Positions 1 to 5,658 of a stretch of 5,658 nucleotides of DNA are shown here, in pieces. Both the position numbers and the translations under genes were made by a program. The notes below the pieces were generated by a model. The model was not told the origin of the DNA. It did no database searches and saw nothing but the letters and a program-made list of their open reading frames with translations. The DNA comes from an uncultured Clostridia bacterium. Its GTDB lineage: Bacteria > Bacillota_A > Clostridia > Christensenellales > CAG-138. Within the stretch, counting starts at the first letter, position 1. Each line of letters starts with the position of its first letter. The DNA is taken from the NCBI GenBank assembly GCA_947302865.1, contig CAMYWS010000084.1, positions 1 to 5,658 on the forward strand. The letters are read 5' to 3'.

Positions 1-246
1 GGCGTCGGCGAGATCGTCGGCGGCAGCCAGCGCGAGGAGCGCTACGACGTGCTCGACGCGCGCTGCAAGGAGCTCGGCATGGACATGAGCGAGTACCAGT
101 GGTTCCTCGACCTCAGAAAGTACGGCGGCGTGAAGCACGCGGGCTTCGGTCTCGGCTTCGAGCGCATGGTGATGTACCTCACCGGCATGCAGAACATCCG
201 CGACGTACTCCCCTTCCCGCGCACCGCGGCGAATCTGGAAATGTAA
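1..246 (+). CDS. asnS: Asparaginyl-tRNA synthetase, C-terminal part (5' end outside window)
   Basis: This is the end of a class IIb aminoacyl-tRNA synthetase that charges tRNA-Asn with asparagine in the cytoplasm. The reading frame is open from base 1, so only the last 81 residues are visible, against roughly 430-470 for the whole family. The fragment shows the [12 protein letters not shown] segment (residues 4-15) of the catalytic core, then class II motif 3 as [10 protein letters not shown] (about 48-57), and the typical AsnRS ending [15 protein letters not shown] (61-75). The GLGFER form of motif 3 and the [11 protein letters not shown] tail favour AsnRS over the related AspRS and LysRS enzymes. 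The protein stops a few residues after PFPRT, as full-length homologues do, so the C terminus is intact. It faces the ABC exporter operon and shares a terminator with it. No oddities are seen. Confidence 0.95.
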   Translation, partial: GVGEIVGGSQREERYDVLDARCKELGMDMSEYQWFLDLRKYGGVKHAGFGLGFERMVMYLTGMQNIRDVLPFPRTAANLEM

Positions 247-259
247 AACAGCATACGGC

Positions 260-286
260 AAAACCGCCCTTTCCGGGCGGTTTTTT
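260..286. terminator. Intrinsic terminator between convergent asnS and ABC operon
   Basis: A GC-rich hairpin has CCGCCC (264-269) pairing with GGGCGG (275-280) around a 5-base loop. The stem is extended by AAAA (260-263) facing TTTT (281-284), and a six-T run occupies 281-286. It lies 13 bases after the asnS stop codon and 10 bases beyond the stop of the second ABC gene on the other strand. Read on the minus strand it is followed by a four-T run, so it probably ends both convergent transcripts, more strongly for asnS. Confidence 0.9.
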
Positions 287-296
287 GTGTGCTTTG

Positions 297-2201
297 TTAT
301 GCGTTCTTCTGCTGTTCTTCGAGGCGCTGACGCTCGCGTTCGAACTGCAGCGTATAGAGCGAGTAATACCGGCCGCGCTTCCGCAGAAGCTCCTGATGCG
401 TGCCCTGCTCGATGATCTCGCCGCGCCGCAGCACAATGATGTTGTCCGCGTGCTGGACCGTGGAAAGCCGGTGCGCGACGATCAGCATGGTGCCGATGTT
501 CATCATCTTTTCGAGCGAATCCTGGATGAGCACCTCGGTCTCGGTATCGATGTTCGCGGTCGCCTCGTCGAGGATCATGACCGACGGCTTGTGAATGATC
601 GTGCGCGCAAAGCTCAGAAGCTGCCGCTGTCCCGCCGAGAAGTTGTTGCCGCGCTCGCGCACGACCTCGTCGAGCCCGCCCTCCAGCCGGTCGATGAAGT
701 GGTCCGCGTTGACGTAACGGCACGCCTCCATGATCGTTTCGTCGTCGATACCCTCAAGTCCCAGAAGGATATTGCTGCGGATCGTGCCCGAGAACAGGAA
801 TACGTCCTGCAGCATCTGTCCGAAGTGCCTGCGAAGCGACGCCGTTTTGATCTTTCGGATGTCGACGCCGTCGATCAGGATCTCGCCTTTCTGGAATTCG
901 TAGTTCCGGCAGATCAGCGAAAGGATCGTTGTTTTGCCGGAGCCGGTCGCGCCGACGAACGCCACGGTGTCCTTCGGATTGACGTGGAAGGAAACGCCCT
1001 TCAGGACCCATTCGTCCGGGATATAGGAAAACCACACGTCTTTGAACTCGATCTCGCCGCGGACCTCGGTAAGCTCGATCGCGTCCGGCGCGTCAGCAAG
1101 CTTCGGCTCGATGTCCATGATCGTGAAGACCTTTTCGGCGCTCGCAAACGCGGACTGCAGCCAGTTGAACTGCTCGGCAAGGTTCTGGATCGGGTTATAG
1201 AACTTATTGATGTACATATAGAAGCTGACGATCGTACCGACCTCCAGCGTCTGCCCCAAAAACACCGTTCCGTCGAGATAGCCCTTTCCGCCGAGGAAGA
1301 ACAGGCACAGCACGGAGCTGATATAGAGCATGTACACCAGCGGACGGAAGATACCGAACACCAGGATCTGGTCGCGCTTCGCCCTGCCCAGTTTTTTGCT
1401 CTTGTCCGTGAAATCGCGGAGCTTTTCGTTTTCGCGGTTGAAGATCTGCGTGATCTTGATGCCGGACAGGTTCTCGGAAAGATAGGTATTGATGTCCGTC
1501 GTGCGGTCCTTGACGCGGCGGTACGCGCGGCGGGCGAACTTCCGGAAGATCACCGTGAACAGCACGATGAACGGCACAAAGCACAGCACCATCAGCGTCA
1601 GCTCGTAGTTTAGCGCGATCATGGCGGCGAACACGCCGATGATGACGAATATATTCTTGACGAGATTGACCAGCAGCGACGTGAACATCAGCGAGATCGC
1701 GTTTGTGTCGTTCGTGACGCGCGTGACGAGCTTGCCGACCGGCATGGAATTCATCTGCTCGTGCGAAAGCGATTCGATATGCGTAAACAGATCCTCGCGC
1801 ATGCCGGAGATGATGCGCTGCCCGACCTTCTGCAGCACGATCGCCTGCACATAGGTGCAGACCATCGACACGATCAGGATGCCCGCATACGTCGCGACCA
1901 GCGTGAACAGGCGCGAAAGCCCGAAGTCCGCGCGGATGAGGTCCGTGATCCTGCCGATCAGCAGCGGGGACACGACGTCGTACGCGATGCCGATCAGCAC
2001 GATGAAGCCCACGAAGATGAACTGACCCGTATACGGCTTTGCGTAGCGCATGAGCCGCTTTACGATCTCGCCGTCCTTCATGTGACGGTCAAAGCCGATC
2101 GCCTGTTTTTTATCCTTGATCATGGTGAACGCGACGATCAGCACGACGGAGATCAGACCGATGATGCCGCCGACCAGAAGCAGGGGATAATAGTCATGCA
2201 T
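297..2201 (-). CDS. Heterodimeric ABC exporter subunit with catalytic Walker B Glu (BmrD/LmrD-like)
   Basis: This is a half-size type IV ABC exporter that couples ATP hydrolysis to efflux across the cytoplasmic membrane. Numbering here is from the ATG at 2201 (634 aa). A membrane domain with six core helices lies at about 58-82, 98-122, 175-197, 200-219, 279-305 and 322-345. A further hydrophobic helix lies ahead of it at about 6-28. The nucleotide-binding domain shows A-loop Tyr393, Walker A GATGSGKTT (417-425), Q-loop Gln465, signature FSAGQ (521-525, deviating from LSGGQ), Walker B VMILDE with catalytic Glu546, and switch His577. A charged tail (ERERQRLEEQQ) ends the protein. I prefer the ATG at 2201 because AAGGGGGTGA (2207-2216) is an excellent Shine-Dalgarno 5 bases upstream. 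A GTG at 2219, overlapping the previous stop, would add six residues but has only a weak ribosome site. It is the second gene of the operon. The substrate cannot be read from the sequence. Drug, lipid or peptide export are all possible. Confidence 0.93.
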   Translation of the reverse strand: MHDYYPLLLVGGIIGLISVVLIVAFTMIKDKKQAIGFDRHMKDGEIVKRLMRYAKPYTGQFIFVGFIVLIGIAYDVVSPLLIGRITDLIRADFGLSRLFTLVATYAGILIVSMVCTYVQAIVLQKVGQRIISGMREDLFTHIESLSHEQMNSMPVGKLVTRVTNDTNAISLMFTSLLVNLVKNIFVIIGVFAAMIALNYELTLMVLCFVPFIVLFTVIFRKFARRAYRRVKDRTTDINTYLSENLSGIKITQIFNRENEKLRDFTDKSKKLGRAKRDQILVFGIFRPLVYMLYISSVLCLFFLGGKGYLDGTVFLGQTLEVGTIVSFYMYINKFYNPIQNLAEQFNWLQSAFASAEKVFTIMDIEPKLADAPDAIELTEVRGEIEFKDVWFSYIPDEWVLKGVSFHVNPKDTVAFVGATGSGKTTILSLICRNYEFQKGEILIDGVDIRKIKTASLRRHFGQMLQDVFLFSGTIRSNILLGLEGIDDETIMEACRYVNADHFIDRLEGGLDEVVRERGNNFSAGQRQLLSFARTIIHKPSVMILDEATANIDTETEVLIQDSLEKMMNIGTMLIVAHRLSTVQHADNIIVLRRGEIIEQGTHQELLRKRGRYYSLYTLQFERERQRLEEQQKNA

Positions 2202-2206
2202 TTCCG

Positions 2207-2216
2207 TCACCCCCTT
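2207..2216 (-). promoter_or_regulatory. Strong ribosome binding site deciding the start of the second ABC gene
   Basis: On the minus strand the bases read AAGGGGGTGA, close to the ideal AAGGAGGTGA anti-16S pairing, followed by five bases and an ATG at 2201. It begins inside the TGA stop codon (2216-2218) of the upstream gene, so ribosomes ending the first subunit are delivered directly to the second. This suits equal production of two heterodimer partners. It argues against the overlapping GTG at 2219 as the start, because the site would then lie inside the coding region. Confidence 0.75.
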
Positions 2217-3988
2217 CACGCGTTGGCGGCTTCTTCAAGCCGCTGCAGTTCCACCATGTGCGCATACGCGGGACAGGTTTTCAGAAGCTCGTCGTGGCTG
2301 CCGACCGCCGTGACGCGGCCGTCCTCCATGAAGATCAGCTTGTCAAGATCGCGGACCGTCGAGATGCGGTGCGCGATCAGGATCGTCGTCTTGCCCTTGC
2401 GGCTCTCGCGAAGATTCTTCAGAATGACTTTTTCGGTATCGGTGTCGACCGCGGACACGGAATCGTCGAGGATCAGGATCGGCGCATTCTTCATGAGCGC
2501 GCGCGCGATCGAAATGCGCTGCTTCTGTCCGCCGGATACCGTAACGCCGCGCTCGCCGAGGATCGTACCGTAGCCGTCGCGGAATTCCGTGATGTTGTCG
2601 TGGACGTCGGACAGCGCCGCCGCCGCTTCCACAGCCTCCTCGTTCAGCTCGTCACAGGCGAAATTGATGTTGTTCGCGATCGTGTCGGAGAACAGGAAGT
2701 TGTCCTGCGGAACGTACGCGCACGCGTCGCGCACCGAGCGGATCGACGCGTCGGTCACGTCGTGCCCGTCGATGAACAGCGTGCCCTTCTCCACGTTATA
2801 GGTGCGCAGAATGAGGTCGACCAGCGTGGTCTTGCCCGCGCCGGTCTTGCCGATGAGCCCGACGCTTTCGCCCGGCTCAATGGTGAACGACACGTCCTCC
2901 AGCGCGTTGAACTCGCCGTCCGGATACCGGAAGGAGAGATGCCGGAACTCGATCCCGCCCCGGATCTGTTCAAGCGGCTCGACGTCCGGCTCGTCGCGCA
3001 CCGTGACCTCCGCCTCCAGAAGCTCCGCGACGCGCTTCATGGACGCCCTGCCGCGTGCGCTCTTTTCGATCAGCATGGACACCGCCATGACGGGCCACAC
3101 GACCGACTGGAAGTAGGCGATGTATTCCACGAGCTGACCGGCGTTGAACCGCTTGCTGAAGACGAGCCAGCCGCCGTAGCCGAGGATCACGCAGATGACC
3201 GTTTCGACGAGCAGCACGATAAAGACGTGCATCAGCGTCGAAACGCGGGTGTAATCGACGTTCGTATCCTCATTCTCGACGTTAAGCTTGCGGAATGACA
3301 TGAGCTCGTGCAGTTCCTTCACAAACGCCTTGATGACCGCGTAACCGGAAAAGCTTTCCTGCGAAAAATCGGAAAGGTTCGAGAACGCGCGCTGCCGGAC
3401 CTCCCATTTTTTCATCATCGCCCTGCCCATGAAAACGCCGATCATCAGGATCAGCCCGAGCGGGATCAGCGTCAGAAGCGTCAGCCGGATGTCCATGCGC
3501 CACATCTTTGTGAACGCGAGCACGCCCAGAAACAGCGCGTCGAACAGCATCAAAAGCCCGTCGCCGAAGCATTCCTGGATCGTGTCAAGGTCGTTGGTGA
3601 ACAAGCTCATCAGGTTGCCGACCTTGTTGACCTGGTAATACTCGTGCGAGAGGTCCTTGCAATGGTCAAACATTTTGATGCGGAGATCCGTTTCGACGCG
3701 GATCGCCGAACCGAAAAAGCAGACGCGCCATAAAAACCGCCCGATCACCATCACGAGGACCACCCAGACGATCGGCAGGCAGATCTTATCCATCAGAAAC
3801 GCCGTATTGAAGGGCGTCATGACGTCCTTATACAGCACCTGTCCGTCGTTCAGCCCGTTGATCAGCATCCGGTACAGTTCCGGAATGATCAGCTGCACGT
3901 AGTCCACGAGGATCAGCGCGATCGCTCCGAGCAGCAGCCGCGGCGCGTATTTGAGATAGTATTTGTTGATGTGTTTTCCGAATATCAA
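2216..3988 (-). CDS. Heterodimeric ABC exporter subunit with degenerate Walker B (BmrC/LmrC-like)
   Basis: This is a half-size ABC exporter subunit of 590 aa from a TTG start at 3988. Six membrane helices are predicted by eye at about 16-39, 72-95, 142-163, 167-188, 250-277 and 284-307, with a fairly long polar loop (about 40-71) after the first. The nucleotide-binding domain has A-loop Tyr355, Walker A GKTGAGKTT (380-388), Q-loop Gln428, signature VSGGQ (484-488), Walker B ILILDD with Asp509 where the catalytic Glu normally sits, and switch His540. The Glu-to-Asp change marks the degenerate partner of heterodimeric exporters, in which its Walker motifs form the non-hydrolysing site with the other subunit's signature. 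The frame stays open to a TTG at 4051, but that TTG is the -35 box of a promoter. The TTG at 3988 has an AAAGGGG ribosome site 9 bases upstream and gives the usual family length near 585. It is the first gene of the operon, with only 14 bases between its stop and the next ATG. The domain assignment is firm. The start is likely and the substrate is unknown. Confidence 0.93.
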   Translation of the reverse strand: MIFGKHINKYYLKYAPRLLLGAIALILVDYVQLIIPELYRMLINGLNDGQVLYKDVMTPFNTAFLMDKICLPIVWVVLVMVIGRFLWRVCFFGSAIRVETDLRIKMFDHCKDLSHEYYQVNKVGNLMSLFTNDLDTIQECFGDGLLMLFDALFLGVLAFTKMWRMDIRLTLLTLIPLGLILMIGVFMGRAMMKKWEVRQRAFSNLSDFSQESFSGYAVIKAFVKELHELMSFRKLNVENEDTNVDYTRVSTLMHVFIVLLVETVICVILGYGGWLVFSKRFNAGQLVEYIAYFQSVVWPVMAVSMLIEKSARGRASMKRVAELLEAEVTVRDEPDVEPLEQIRGGIEFRHLSFRYPDGEFNALEDVSFTIEPGESVGLIGKTGAGKTTLVDLILRTYNVEKGTLFIDGHDVTDASIRSVRDACAYVPQDNFLFSDTIANNINFACDELNEEAVEAAAALSDVHDNITEFRDGYGTILGERGVTVSGGQKQRISIARALMKNAPILILDDSVSAVDTDTEKVILKNLRESRKGKTTILIAHRISTVRDLDKLIFMEDGRVTAVGSHDELLKTCPAYAHMVELQRLEEAANA

Positions 3989-3997
3989 GGTCCTGTA

Positions 3998-4004
3998 CCC
4001 CTTT
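3998..4004 (-). promoter_or_regulatory. Ribosome binding site supporting the TTG start of the first ABC gene
   Basis: On the minus strand AAAGGGG is separated by nine bases from a TTG at 3988 that is in frame with the exporter subunit. No comparable purine-rich site precedes the other in-frame candidates: the ATG at 4024 lies within the -10 region, and the TTG at 4051 is the -35 box. The position also falls inside the short leader (about 28 bases) expected from the mapped promoter. Confidence 0.6.
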
Positions 4005-4022
4005 GTTCCGTCCTGTATCTGC

Positions 4023-4051
4023 ATTATACTGTTGCCCGGAATAAAAAGCAA
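4023..4051 (-). promoter_or_regulatory. Sigma-A-type promoter of the ABC exporter operon
   Basis: On the minus strand a -35 box TTGCTT (4046-4051) and a perfect -10 box TATAAT (4023-4028) are separated by exactly 17 bases. Transcription should start near 4016-4017, leaving a leader of about 28 bases before the TTG start at 3988. AT-rich sequence lies just upstream (about 4052-4090), which could help polymerase binding. The promoter sits after the pckA terminator, so the exporter genes are probably transcribed independently of pckA. The leader is too short for a riboswitch or an attenuator. Confidence 0.8.
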
Positions 4052-4085
4052 CCTGTTTTTGTGTCCATTGGAAACAATCTGAAAA

Positions 4086-4193
4086 AGAAAACGCGGGAGT
4101 CGTACGATCCGTGAAGGTCGTCGGGAAGGGACGCGGAATCCGCGTTCTTCGCGAGGGAACTATACTAACGTATGTGACCGAGAGAAAACGCGG
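4086..4193. repeat. ACGCGG repeat cluster with a palindrome, upstream of the ABC promoter
   Basis: This part of the 315-base gap between pckA and the exporter contains no credible gene. AGAAAACGCGG occurs twice in direct orientation (4086-4096 and 4183-4193). Between the copies is a palindrome of ACGCGGA and TCCGCGT arms around one base (4131-4145), and a smaller CGCG-TTCTT-CGCG inverted repeat (4141-4153) overlaps it. The shared ACGCGG core makes four occurrences counting the inverted one. This could be binding sites for a regulator of the promoter at 4023-4051, or decayed sequence. No regulator gene is present in the window to support the first idea. Confidence 0.4.
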
Positions 4194-4213
4194 ATAGCTT
4201 GCGGCGAAAGGAT

Positions 4214-4241
4214 AAAAAGAAAGGGCGCAATGCCCTTTCTT
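4214..4241 (-). terminator. Intrinsic terminator of pckA
   Basis: A perfect 10-bp stem (AAGAAAGGGC at 4217-4226 against GCCCTTTCTT at 4232-4241) encloses a 5-base loop. In the minus direction it runs into a CTTTTTA tract at about 4213-4219. It lies about 60 bases beyond the pckA stop codon and before the exporter promoter, so it separates the two transcription units. In the plus direction the tract after the stem is poor in T, so it acts mainly on the minus strand. Confidence 0.85.
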
Positions 4242-4303
4242 CATACAGGATGCTTATTCCTAATTATACCGCCGCAAGCGGTCCGCGCCCTTATACGGCG
4301 ACC

Positions 4304-5658
4304 TTATGCTCTGGGACCGGCGTTCTTGATCGCTTCGGGCATGTCGGGGTACTTTTCCTCAAAGTTCTTCTGGAACATGCCGGCAAGCTTCTTCGCCTGC
4401 GCGTCGTAAGCGTCCTTGTCCGCCCAGAGGTTTCTCGGGTTCATAATCTCCTCGGGCACGTCCGCGCCGGGCACGCATGCCGGAACGTCGAGATTGAAGA
4501 CGTCGTTGTGCGTGAAGGGGACGTTCTCCTTCGCGTAGGCGTCGTTCAGCGCCGCGGTGATCATCGCGCGGGTGTAACGCAGCTTCATGCGCGGGTTCTT
4601 GGTGCCGTCCGGGTTGACCGCGGGACCGCTGACCCAGCCGGTGTTCACGAGGTAAACCTTCGTGTTGTTCTTTTCGATGCGCTCGCCGAGCATGTTGGCG
4701 TAGACCGACGCGCGAAGCGGCATGAACGGCTCGCCGAACAGCGTGGAGAACGTCGGGACCGGCTCGTTGATGCCGATCTCGGTGCCGGCGACCTTGGAGG
4801 TGAAGCCGGTCACGAACTGGTACATCGCCGCTTCCTTCGAAAGCAGGGAGATCGGCGGAAGCACGCCGAACGAGTCGCAGGTCAAAAAGATCACGACCTT
4901 CGGAATGCCGCCGACGCCGGGGATCGCGGCGTTCGGAATGTATTCGACCGGATAGCCCACGCGGCTGTTGATCGCAAGCGACGGATCGGAATAGTCCGGC
5001 TCACGCTTATCGTTCACGACGACGTTTTCCACCAGCGCGCCGAAGCGGATCGCGCGGTAGATCTCCGGCTGTTCTTCCTCGACGAGGTCGATGCACTTTG
5101 CGTAGCAGCCGCCTTCGATGTTGAAGATGCCCTCGTCGTCCCAGCCGTGCTCGTCGTCGCCGATCAGCATGCGGTTCGGGTCGGCGGACAGCGTCGTTTT
5201 GCCGGTGCCGGAAAGACCGAAGAAGACCGCGGTCTCTTTCGTTTCGGGATCCATGTTCGCCGAGCAGTGCATGGGCAGCGTGCCCTCGAGCGGCAGCACG
5301 AAGTTCATGGTGGAGAAGACGGACTTCTTGATCTCGCCCGCGTACTGGCTGCCCGCGACGAGGATCATGTGCGCTTCATAGTCGATCATGATCGCCGCTT
5401 CGGAGCGCGTGCCGTCGATCTCGGGGCTGCACTTGAAGCCCGGGCACGCGATCAGCGTGTAATCCGGCTCGCCGAAGGACGCCAGTTCTTCTTCCGTCGG
5501 ACGGACGAGCAGGTCGCGGATGAACAGCGCTTCGCTCGCGTATTCGCAGATCACTCGGAACTTTTTCGCGTATTTCTTGTCCGCGCCGGCAAAGCCGTCG
5601 AATACGAACACGTCGCGGCCCTGCAGGTACGCGACCATCTTGGACTTGATCGCGTCGA
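4304..5658 (-). CDS. pckA: ATP-dependent phosphoenolpyruvate carboxykinase, N terminus outside window
   Basis: This cytoplasmic enzyme interconverts oxaloacetate plus ATP with phosphoenolpyruvate, CO2 and ADP. It runs toward sugar synthesis in many bacteria, and in some fermenting anaerobes in the carboxylating direction toward succinate. About 450 residues are visible. By alignment to the 540-residue E. coli enzyme from memory, roughly 100 N-terminal residues are missing. Counting from the first Met in the window (5638), the Lys pair of the metal and substrate site is at 104-105 (GEIKKS), the metal-ligand His at 124 (MHCSAN), the P-loop GLSGTGKTT at 141-149, the second metal motif IGDDEHGWDD at 159-168, and the substrate Arg at 226 (NSRVGYP). 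The SGTGKTT P-loop is that of the ATP-dependent family, not the GTP-dependent one. The frame is open upstream of that Met (DAIKSK), so it is not the start. No key residue is missing in the visible part. It has its own terminator downstream. Confidence 0.97.
   Translation of the reverse strand, partial: DAIKSKMVAYLQGRDVFVFDGFAGADKKYAKKFRVICEYASEALFIRDLLVRPTEEELASFGEPDYTLIACPGFKCSPEIDGTRSEAAIMIDYEAHMILVAGSQYAGEIKKSVFSTMNFVLPLEGTLPMHCSANMDPETKETAVFFGLSGTGKTTLSADPNRMLIGDDEHGWDDEGIFNIEGGCYAKCIDLVEEEQPEIYRAIRFGALVENVVVNDKREPDYSDPSLAINSRVGYPVEYIPNAAIPGVGGIPKVVIFLTCDSFGVLPPISLLSKEAAMYQFVTGFTSKVAGTEIGINEPVPTFSTLFGEPFMPLRASVYANMLGERIEKNNTKVYLVNTGWVSGPAVNPDGTKNPRMKLRYTRAMITAALNDAYAKENVPFTHNDVFNLDVPACVPGADVPEEIMNPRNLWADKDAYDAQAKKLAGMFQKNFEEKYPDMPEAIKNAGPRA

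Noticed and set aside
99..1613. 504-codon open frame on the plus strand opposite the second ABC gene
   Set aside because: It lies antisense to a gene with every ABC motif intact. Its composition is Arg, Asp, Val, Leu and His-rich with no recognisable domain, as expected from the complement of GC-ending codons. It also begins inside asnS in a different frame.
2258..3298. 346-codon open frame on the plus strand opposite the first ABC gene
   Set aside because: It has the same shadow composition (repeated Arg, Asp, Val, Ala, Glu), no ribosome site and no domain, and it is fully antisense to a well-supported gene.
4027..4071. 14-codon minus-strand frame (MDTKTGCFLF...) as a bmrB-like leader peptide
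   Set aside because: It spans the -35 and -10 boxes of the promoter, ends within the TATAAT region, and has no Shine-Dalgarno. A transcript from that promoter would not contain it.
3828..4244. 138-codon minus-strand frame beginning MKKGHCALSF
   Set aside because: It starts inside the pckA terminator hairpin, crosses the exporter promoter, and then runs in the wrong frame through the first ABC gene. It is rich in Arg and Pro with no recognisable domain.
4252..4263. TATAAT-like sequence (GGTATAATTAGG on the minus strand) just after pckA as a promoter
   Set aside because: No -35 box is found at 16-18 bases upstream, and a transcript from it would run straight into the terminator at 4214-4241.
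1..5658. Possible novel defence, mobile or biosynthetic system
   Set aside because: All long coding regions are accounted for by asnS, two ABC exporter subunits and pckA. No transposase, integrase, repeat array, toxin-antitoxin pair or biosynthetic gene was seen, and no base-composition break suggests acquired DNA.

Overview
The window looks like chromosomal DNA from a GC-rich member of the Bacillota, probably an anaerobic Clostridia-type lineage. This placement is inference. It rests on GC-ending codons, strong purine-rich Shine-Dalgarno sequences, a textbook sigma-A promoter, and the family resemblance of the proteins to Gram-positive homologues. Nothing in it allows a genus to be named. 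No mobile element, CRISPR array, tRNA or rRNA gene was seen, and base use looks even from end to end.

Layout. Positions 1-246 (+) hold the last 81 codons of asparaginyl-tRNA synthetase (asnS), followed at once by a GC-rich hairpin with a T-run. That hairpin also serves as the end of the convergent minus-strand unit. From 3988 down to 297 (-) lie two adjacent genes for ATP-binding cassette exporter half-transporters, 590 and 634 residues in my preferred start choices. From the right edge down to 4304 (-) lies ATP-dependent phosphoenolpyruvate carboxykinase (pckA), lacking about 100 N-terminal residues beyond the window. It ends at its own intrinsic terminator at 4214-4241. The gap between pckA and the ABC genes (3989-4303) holds that terminator, a set of ACGCGG-type repeats including one near-perfect palindrome, and a promoter with TTGCTT-17 bp-TATAAT spacing.

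How the genes work together. The two ABC genes form a tightly packed two-gene operon and very probably make one heterodimeric exporter. The first subunit has Asp in place of the catalytic Walker B Glu but a normal VSGGQ signature. The second has the catalytic Glu but a deviating FSAGQ signature. This complementary pattern predicts one active and one degenerate ATP site, as in the BmrC/BmrD, LmrC/LmrD and TM287/288 class. Flanking asnS and pckA are housekeeping genes with no evident functional link to the exporter.

I found no previously undescribed system. The points most worth checking are start-site corrections (an apparent 5' extension of the first ABC gene is really its promoter), an additional N-terminal membrane helix on the second ABC subunit, and the repeat cluster upstream of the exporter promoter.
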